NCBI GenBank assembly: GCA_002325785.1
Contig: DCSU01000024.1
Location: forward strand, 1-9,946
Direction: 5' to 3'
Length of the DNA stretch: 9,946 nt
Source: Bacteroidales bacterium UBA1458
Lineage (GTDB): Bacteria > Bacteroidota > Bacteroidia > Bacteroidales > VadinHA17
This document shows positions 5,861 through 9,946 of this stretch, one piece after another; within the stretch, counting starts at the first letter, position 1, and each line of letters begins with the position of its first letter. Both the position numbers and the translations under genes were made by a program. The notes below the pieces were generated by a model. It was not told where the DNA came from, ran no database searches, and saw only the letters and a list, made by a program, of their open reading frames with translations.

Positions 5861-7404
5861 CTGGCCCGGTATTTCTCTGCCACGCTGCCGGCCACCAGCA
5901 TTCCGTCTACCGCTGACGAGACGATGCCCCCTGCGTAGCCCGCCCCTTCGCCTGCGGGATATAATCCGCCAATATTCAATGCATTCAGGGTTAAGGGGTC
6001 ACGTATTATACGTACCGGCGATGAGGTGCGCGATTCCACCGCTGCCACCAGGGCCTGATCCGTCAGGTATCCCTTAATCTTCTTCCCGAAATCCCTGAAC
6101 CCCTCACGCAATCGCATGGTGATCTCTCTCGGCATCCACTGGTGCAGAGGCGAGGCCGTCAGACCGGGGAAATATGAACCCTCAGGCAGCGTCGCTGATA
6201 CCCGCCCCTCTACAAAATCGGTCAGTCGCTGCGCCGGCGCACGCTGCGTCATCCCACCCTCCTTCCATGCAAGCTGTTCCAGGAACAGCTGGTATTCCAG
6301 TCCGGCAAGCGGCGTATTTCCAAAGTGCGATGCATCCTCCTCCCTGATCTCGGTCACTATCCCGCTATTGGCCCACCGGGAGTTACGGCGCGAAGGCGAC
6401 ATGCCGTTCACCACCACCTCGCCCGGACTGGTTGCGGAGGGAACCATAAAGCCACCCGGGCACATACAGAAGGAGTATACTCCTCGTCCCCCGGCCTGCG
6501 TCACCAGGCTGTATGCAGCAGCCGGAAGGTATTCTCCTCTCGGTTTCCCGTGATACTGGATCCGGTCAATAAGTTCCTGCGGGTGTTCCACCCTTACTCC
6601 CATGGCAAAAGGCTTGTATTCAAGCCTCACCCCGCTGGCAGAGAGTATCCGGTAGATATCGCGCGCCGAATGGCCGGTTGAAAGTATCATGTCATCAGCC
6701 CTTAACACCTCGCCCCCGTTGACCTCAACCCCGCGGAATGTGTTGCCCTCAATCAATATTCCCGTTATGCGTCTGCCAAAGAGCACCTCCCCTCCTGCCC
6801 CGGTGATGCTTTGCCTCACTGCCGTGATCACTCGCGGCAGCCTGTCGGTTCCGAGATGGGGGTGTGCCTCATACAGTATGGCCGGATCGGCTCCGTGCAG
6901 TACTAGCAGCTCAAGCACTCGGCGGTTGTCGCCTCTCTTCTTAGACCTGGTATAGAGCTTGCCGTCAGAGAAGGTGCCGGCGCCACCCTCGCCGAAGCAG
7001 TAGTTTGAATCCGGGTCTACAATATGCTTTGTGCTGATGGCCGCCACATCCCTCTTGCGCTCTCTGACCTCCCTGCCTCTTTCCAGCATCACGGGCTTCA
7101 GTCCCGCCTCAATCAGGCTCAGCGCCGCGAACAGCCCTGCCGGCCCGCTGCCGGCAACAAGCACCTCGCGTGCCCGGGATACATCCCTGATTCTTACAGG
7201 TGGTATCTCCTCACGCGGTTCGTCAGGAGCAATCAGCTGGACTGTGAGATTGATTTTTATATCCGTTTTACGGGCATCGACAGAACGCCGGATGATCCTC
7301 ATGGTAAAATCCTGCCTGCCGCTCTTCCTGACAAGATATGCCTTGAGCGCATCCTCGTCAAAAGCTGTCTGCGGGGGCAGAACCAGGTTCAGCTCCTCAG
7401 CCAT
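5854..7404 (-). CDS. FAD-dependent dehydrogenase of the COG2509 type
   Basis: A 516-residue flavoprotein of a widespread but poorly characterised dehydrogenase family. A small alpha/beta N-terminal domain (about 1-75) precedes a Rossmann FAD site: VLVAGSGPAG at 81-90, with the acidic residue E108 in MLERG ending the second strand. Family signatures follow: CFGEGGAGTFSDGKLYT (136-152), ILSTGHSARDIY (240-251), a cysteine pair in FCMCPGGFM (312-320), and a C-terminal FAD-binding stretch LYPAGEGAGYAGGI (481-494). The substrate is unknown, and no membrane span or signal peptide is seen, so it is cytosolic. The ATG at 7404-7402 lies 2 nt after the porT stop (TAG-CC-ATG), which implies translational coupling as the last gene of the ubiE-porT operon. 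Its 3' end merges into a heptad repeat. Length is normal for the family and no key motif is missing. Confidence 0.88.
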   Translation of the reverse strand: MAEELNLVLPPQTAFDEDALKAYLVRKSGRQDFTMRIIRRSVDARKTDIKINLTVQLIAPDEPREEIPPVRIRDVSRAREVLVAGSGPAGLFAALSLIEAGLKPVMLERGREVRERKRDVAAISTKHIVDPDSNYCFGEGGAGTFSDGKLYTRSKKRGDNRRVLELLVLHGADPAILYEAHPHLGTDRLPRVITAVRQSITGAGGEVLFGRRITGILIEGNTFRGVEVNGGEVLRADDMILSTGHSARDIYRILSASGVRLEYKPFAMGVRVEHPQELIDRIQYHGKPRGEYLPAAAYSLVTQAGGRGVYSFCMCPGGFMVPSATSPGEVVVNGMSPSRRNSRWANSGIVTEIREEDASHFGNTPLAGLEYQLFLEQLAWKEGGMTQRAPAQRLTDFVEGRVSATLPEGSYFPGLTASPLHQWMPREITMRLREGFRDFGKKIKGYLTDQALVAAVESRTSSPVRIIRDPLTLNALNIGGLYPAGEGAGYAGGIVSSAVDGMLVAGSVAEKYRARQ

Positions 7405-7406
7405 GG

Positions 7407-8099
7407 CTATTCAAAATGGAACGAGAGGACCCAGATCTGGGATCTCAGTGACTTTATTGAATTGACGTATTCGGGATAACGTTCATCTGGCTCATGTACC
7501 AGAACGTCAAACAGACCGTTGGACATTTTTGCTTCAATGGTAAGCTTGAAATAGGGTAGATAAAAGTCAATGCCTGCCCCTGCCTCATAGTAGAAATCGG
7601 CTCTCTTTAGCCTCATGTATACGTTTCTGGTGTCATCATATTCCTTCTTGCCAGCAAGGTCATACCTGAAATTTAGACCTCCTATCAAATAAGGCCTGGA
7701 GTTATTGAGCCTCATCCCCTTGGCTTTGAGAAGAAGTGGGAACTCAAGGAATGACGACTCCAGCACCTGCGTCTCTCCCCACAGCACCCCGTCTTCGTAA
7801 AAATTTATATCCCGCTGTCCGAATGAAACGCCGGGAAGAAACCTGATGTCAAGATAGGTGGAAGGCCGGTAATCGGTTACAATCTGTATATTCAGTCCGG
7901 GCTTGAGTGACACCACCTCAGCAGTGAATCCGGATTCGCTCTGCATCTTCAAATTGAAGTCCATGGTGTTGGCTCCCATGCTGAACCCGAAATGCAGCAG
8001 CCTCTCGTCGTAATTCGAGTCGTTCTTCGGTTTTGCTTTCTGTGCTGCCAGCATGGCCGGGAGCAACAGCAGCAGAAGTATGGCAATCCTTTTATTCAA
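7407..8099 (-). CDS. porT: PorT-like outer-membrane beta-barrel protein of type IX secretion
   Basis: A predicted small outer-membrane barrel: a signal peptide (NKRIAILLLLLLPAMLAAQ), then alternating amphipathic strands such as HFGFSMGANTMDFNL, YLDIRFLPGVSFG and FEFPLLLKAKG-type segments, ending in WVLSFHFE. PorT/SprT is required for type IX secretion and gliding in Bacteroidota. I identify it from the barrel pattern, its size, and its place directly after ubiE, a gene pair I recall from several Bacteroidota. The start is uncertain. The TTG at 8099-8097 puts the signal peptide right at the N-terminus (230 residues). An ATG at 8159-8157, 1 nt after the ubiE stop, would give 250 residues, but its extra 20 residues come from AT-richer, non-coding-looking DNA. 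The gene lies in an operon with ubiE upstream and the FAD dehydrogenase 2 nt downstream. Confidence 0.82.
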   Translation of the reverse strand: MNKRIAILLLLLLPAMLAAQKAKPKNDSNYDERLLHFGFSMGANTMDFNLKMQSESGFTAEVVSLKPGLNIQIVTDYRPSTYLDIRFLPGVSFGQRDINFYEDGVLWGETQVLESSFLEFPLLLKAKGMRLNNSRPYLIGGLNFRYDLAGKKEYDDTRNVYMRLKRADFYYEAGAGIDFYLPYFKLTIEAKMSNGLFDVLVHEPDERYPEYVNSIKSLRSQIWVLSFHFE

Positions 8100-8160
8100 G
8101 ATACTATGAGTCCTGTAGATTATAACGAAAAAAGAGCTGCTTAATTGTGTCGGGAACATA

Positions 8161-8886
8161 TCAGGGTTTGAAACCATAGTATATACTTGCGATGCCACCC
8201 GTCAGTTTCTGTTGTTTCACCTCGCTGAAACCTGCACGGAGCATCAGTTGCAGGAACTTTTCATTATCGGGGAATAACATCACCGAATCCGGCAGGTAGG
8301 TGTACGCATCAGGGTCACCTGACACCTTCTTCCCAATTCGTGGGAGAATGTGTCTGAAATAGATTCCGTAAATCTGTTTTAACGGGAACCATGAAGGTCG
8401 GGAAAACTCAAGCACCATTATCATTCCTCCCTTTCTCAGCACCCTGCACATCTCGCGGAGGCCGGTGACAGTATCTTCAAAATTACGGACGCCGAATGCT
8501 GACATGGCCAGGTCAAATGATCCGTCACTGAATTCTATTGCCTGCGAGTCTCCTTTGAGCAGCTCTATCTTTTCATCCAGTCCAAGGCGCACAACCTTTT
8601 GTCTTCCCTCGTCGAGCATTCTGCTGCTGATATCTATCCCGGTCACCTTACGGGGCTCCAGCCTCAGTGACTCCAGGGCCATGTCACCTGTTCCGGTGGC
8701 CACATCAAGAATGGTCCCTGGGCTTATATGGAGTTTTACCAGGTCAACCGCCCTTCTTCTCCATCGCCTGTCAGTGCCCATAGACAGGATGCGGTTAAGC
8801 CTGTCATAATGCCCCGAGATGGAATCGAACATCGCCTCAACCTGCTCCCTGGGGGCTCCCTTATGTTGATTTTTTTCAGGCATCAT
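8161..8886 (-). CDS. ubiE: Demethylmenaquinone methyltransferase (UbiE/MenG)
   Basis: A class I SAM-dependent methyltransferase that makes the C-methylation converting demethylmenaquinone to menaquinone, the respiratory quinone of Bacteroidota. In the longest frame (247 residues) the family signatures are VEAMFDSISGHYDRLNRILS (22-41), SAM motif ILDVATGTGD (65-74), SAFGVRNFED (135-144), VLEFSRP (164-170), and the C-terminal GDPDAYTYLPDSV and LTGGIASIYYGFKP. The longest frame opens with a TTG that is part of a perfect TATCTTTG promoter box. I therefore start at the first of two adjacent ATGs (8886-8884; 241 residues). It is the first gene of an operon with porT and the FAD dehydrogenase, and is divergent from the short-chain dehydrogenase. 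No ubiquinone genes are seen nearby, so a menaquinone role is inferred. Confidence 0.95.
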   Translation of the reverse strand: MMPEKNQHKGAPREQVEAMFDSISGHYDRLNRILSMGTDRRWRRRAVDLVKLHISPGTILDVATGTGDMALESLRLEPRKVTGIDISSRMLDEGRQKVVRLGLDEKIELLKGDSQAIEFSDGSFDLAMSAFGVRNFEDTVTGLREMCRVLRKGGMIMVLEFSRPSWFPLKQIYGIYFRHILPRIGKKVSGDPDAYTYLPDSVMLFPDNEKFLQLMLRAGFSEVKQQKLTGGIASIYYGFKP

Positions 8887-8901
8887 TTTGCATTTGTGCG
8901 C

Positions 8902-8909
8902 CAAAGATA
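8902..8909 (-). promoter_or_regulatory. Predicted -7 element of the ubiE-porT-FAD operon
   Basis: TATCTTTG on the - strand at 8909-8902 is a perfect TAnnTTTG. No clean TTTG occurs at the expected distance; ATG about 16 nt upstream is the nearest weak resemblance. The box ends 16 nt before the ATG at 8886, implying a very short leader. On the + strand, TTTG (8893-8896), 17 nt, then TATTATTG (8914-8921, one mismatch) is a weak candidate for the divergent dehydrogenase gene. Confidence 0.5.
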
Positions 8910-8952
8910 CCCTTATTATTGTTTACATTTACCCCCCTGAAACGGATAACCC

Positions 8953-9717
8953 ATGAGAAAGACAGTACTTATCACAGGCGCAACCTCAGGCATTGGCGAG
9001 GCAACAGCCATGAAATTTGCAGATGCATCATATCGTATCATTATTACGGGGAGAAGACAGGAGCGTCTTGATGAACTCTCTGCACATCTTATCAGCAGTT
9101 ACAGCACTGAGGTCCTCTCCCTCTGTTTTGACGTCAGGCAGAAGAGTGAGGTAGACAGTAGTCTTGACAACCTCCCTGAAGATTGGAAGAAGATTGATCT
9201 CCTCGTCAACAATGCAGGTCTGGCTGCAGGATTAGGTCCGATTGACAAGGGCGACACGGACGACTGGGACCGGATGATTGACACCAACGTCAGGGGCCTG
9301 CTCTATGTCACGCGGGCCGTCTCTCCAGGAATGGTTGAGAGGGGCTCCGGGCATATTATTAATATTGCCTCCATTGCAGGCAAGGATGTCTATGAGAACG
9401 GGGCGGTGTACTGTGCCACAAAACATGCTGTTGATGCCCTCTCCAGGGCAATGCGGATAGACCTCCTGAAACATGGTATAAAGGTCACAAACATAGCCCC
9501 CGGGATGGTGGAAACGGAGTTCTCTCTCGTTCGTTTCAAGGGCGACAGCGAGAAAGCATCAGCTGTCTATTCAGGCATAGAGCCACTCACAGCAGATGAT
9601 ATTGCCGAAGTGATTTTTTACTGCGCAAACACCCCTGATCACGTATGCATCAGTGACCTCGTGATCACCCCGAAGGCGCAGGCAAATGCATTTACCAATT
9701 ACAGAAAAACAAAATAG
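8953..9717 (+). CDS. ydfG: YdfG-like short-chain dehydrogenase (3-hydroxy acid dehydrogenase type)
   Basis: A 254-residue classical SDR. The cofactor motif TGATSGIG is at 8-15, with GRR at 33-35 after strand 2, the usual sign of NADP(H) preference. NNAG is at 86-89, and the catalytic tetrad is N112, S140, Y153 and K157 (YCATK). Resemblance to E. coli YdfG continues through DWxxMIDTNxxGL, TRAVxPGMVERGxGHIINI, the PGMVxTEFSxVRFKGD stretch and PLTADDIAE. YdfG oxidises 3-hydroxy acids such as L-allo-threonine, serine and 3-hydroxypropionate; the same role here is inferred. The start is the only sensible one: the ATG at 8953, with TGATSGIG at the usual distance. No Shine-Dalgarno is present. The following secreted gene starts 2 nt after its stop, so the two are probably co-transcribed. 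Confidence 0.93.
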   Translation: MRKTVLITGATSGIGEATAMKFADASYRIIITGRRQERLDELSAHLISSYSTEVLSLCFDVRQKSEVDSSLDNLPEDWKKIDLLVNNAGLAAGLGPIDKGDTDDWDRMIDTNVRGLLYVTRAVSPGMVERGSGHIINIASIAGKDVYENGAVYCATKHAVDALSRAMRIDLLKHGIKVTNIAPGMVETEFSLVRFKGDSEKASAVYSGIEPLTADDIAEVIFYCANTPDHVCISDLVITPKAQANAFTNYRKTK

Positions 9718-9719
9718 CC

Positions 9720-9946
9720 ATGAAAAGAACAATTTGTGTTGCATTCATTATTCCGGCACTTTTGGCTCTGGCAGCTCAGAGTCTGACCGCGATCAACACA
9801 ACAGACACCAGGATGATGACACAGCCAGCTGTCAGCGCATCGCATACCGCATTCATCTACGCGGAGGATCTGTGGGTCATGAATGCCGATGGCTCGGGTC
9901 CGAGGCGGTTGACCGTGGATGAGGGCATCGAATCTGACCCGGTCTT
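9720..9946 (+). CDS. N-terminus of a secreted Tricorn/TolB-like PD40 beta-propeller protein, probably an S41 peptidase
   Basis: Only the first 75 codons are in the window. A typical signal peptide (MKRTICVAFIIPALLALAAQS) is followed by a PD40/Tricorn-type propeller start: PAVSASHTAFIYAEDLWVMNADGSGPRRLT, then ESDPVF, matching the family pattern in which a strand and LWVxxADGSGxRRLT precede the SDP turn. In Bacteroidota this architecture usually continues into a second propeller, a PDZ domain and an S41 serine peptidase. That part is outside the window, so the peptidase assignment is inferred; a TolB-like or amidohydrolase-linked propeller is the alternative. The ATG lies 2 nt after the dehydrogenase stop (TAG-CC-ATG), suggesting translational coupling. 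Confidence 0.8.
   Translation, partial: MKRTICVAFIIPALLALAAQSLTAINTTDTRMMTQPAVSASHTAFIYAEDLWVMNADGSGPRRLTVDEGIESDPV

Noticed and set aside
7024..7479. Long overlapping + strand frames opposite the FAD gene
   Set aside because: They are antisense to a well-conserved flavoprotein domain, cross its start into porT, and show no recognisable domain or promoter.

Overview
The window reads as chromosomal backbone of a member of the Bacteroidota (mid-range GC). Four things point there. PorT of the type IX secretion system lies next to the menaquinone methyltransferase UbiE/MenG. A TamA-like barrel carries a lipoprotein signal (TamL type). Several promoters fit the Bacteroidota consensus (TTG or TTTG, about 19 nt, then TAnnTTTG). 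Shine-Dalgarno sequences are nearly absent.

Layout, left to right. Positions 1-2194 (- strand) hold a membrane-anchored triple helix-hairpin-helix protein, then rpsU (ribosomal protein bS21), then a XerC/D-type tyrosine recombinase that runs off the left edge just after its catalytic tyrosine. Positions 2195-2334 hold the promoter of the HhH gene and a striking 7-nt-period repeat tract. Positions 2335-4695 (-) are tamL. It is divergent from a SpoU/TrmH-family rRNA/tRNA 2'-O-methyltransferase at 4769-5539 (+). Positions 5540-5853 are a gene-free gap between convergent genes, filled with short-period repeats and two inverted copies of a 27-bp palindromic element. Positions 5854-8886 (-) form a tight operon ubiE-porT-FAD dehydrogenase. 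Divergent from it, positions 8953-9946 (+) hold a YdfG-like short-chain dehydrogenase followed 2 nt later by the start of a secreted Tricorn-type (PD40 propeller) protein cut by the right edge.

How the genes fit together: UbiE makes menaquinone, TamL and PorT belong to outer-membrane biogenesis and protein secretion, and bS21 and the SpoU methyltransferase act on the translation machinery. XerC/D would resolve chromosome dimers. I see no mobile element, phage, CRISPR array, toxin-antitoxin or defence cassette, and no new multi-gene system. The most unusual content is non-coding: the heptad repeat tracts that start exactly at gene stop codons. Next come the start-site puzzles of two exported proteins (TamL and PorT), neither of which has an ATG in front of its signal peptide.
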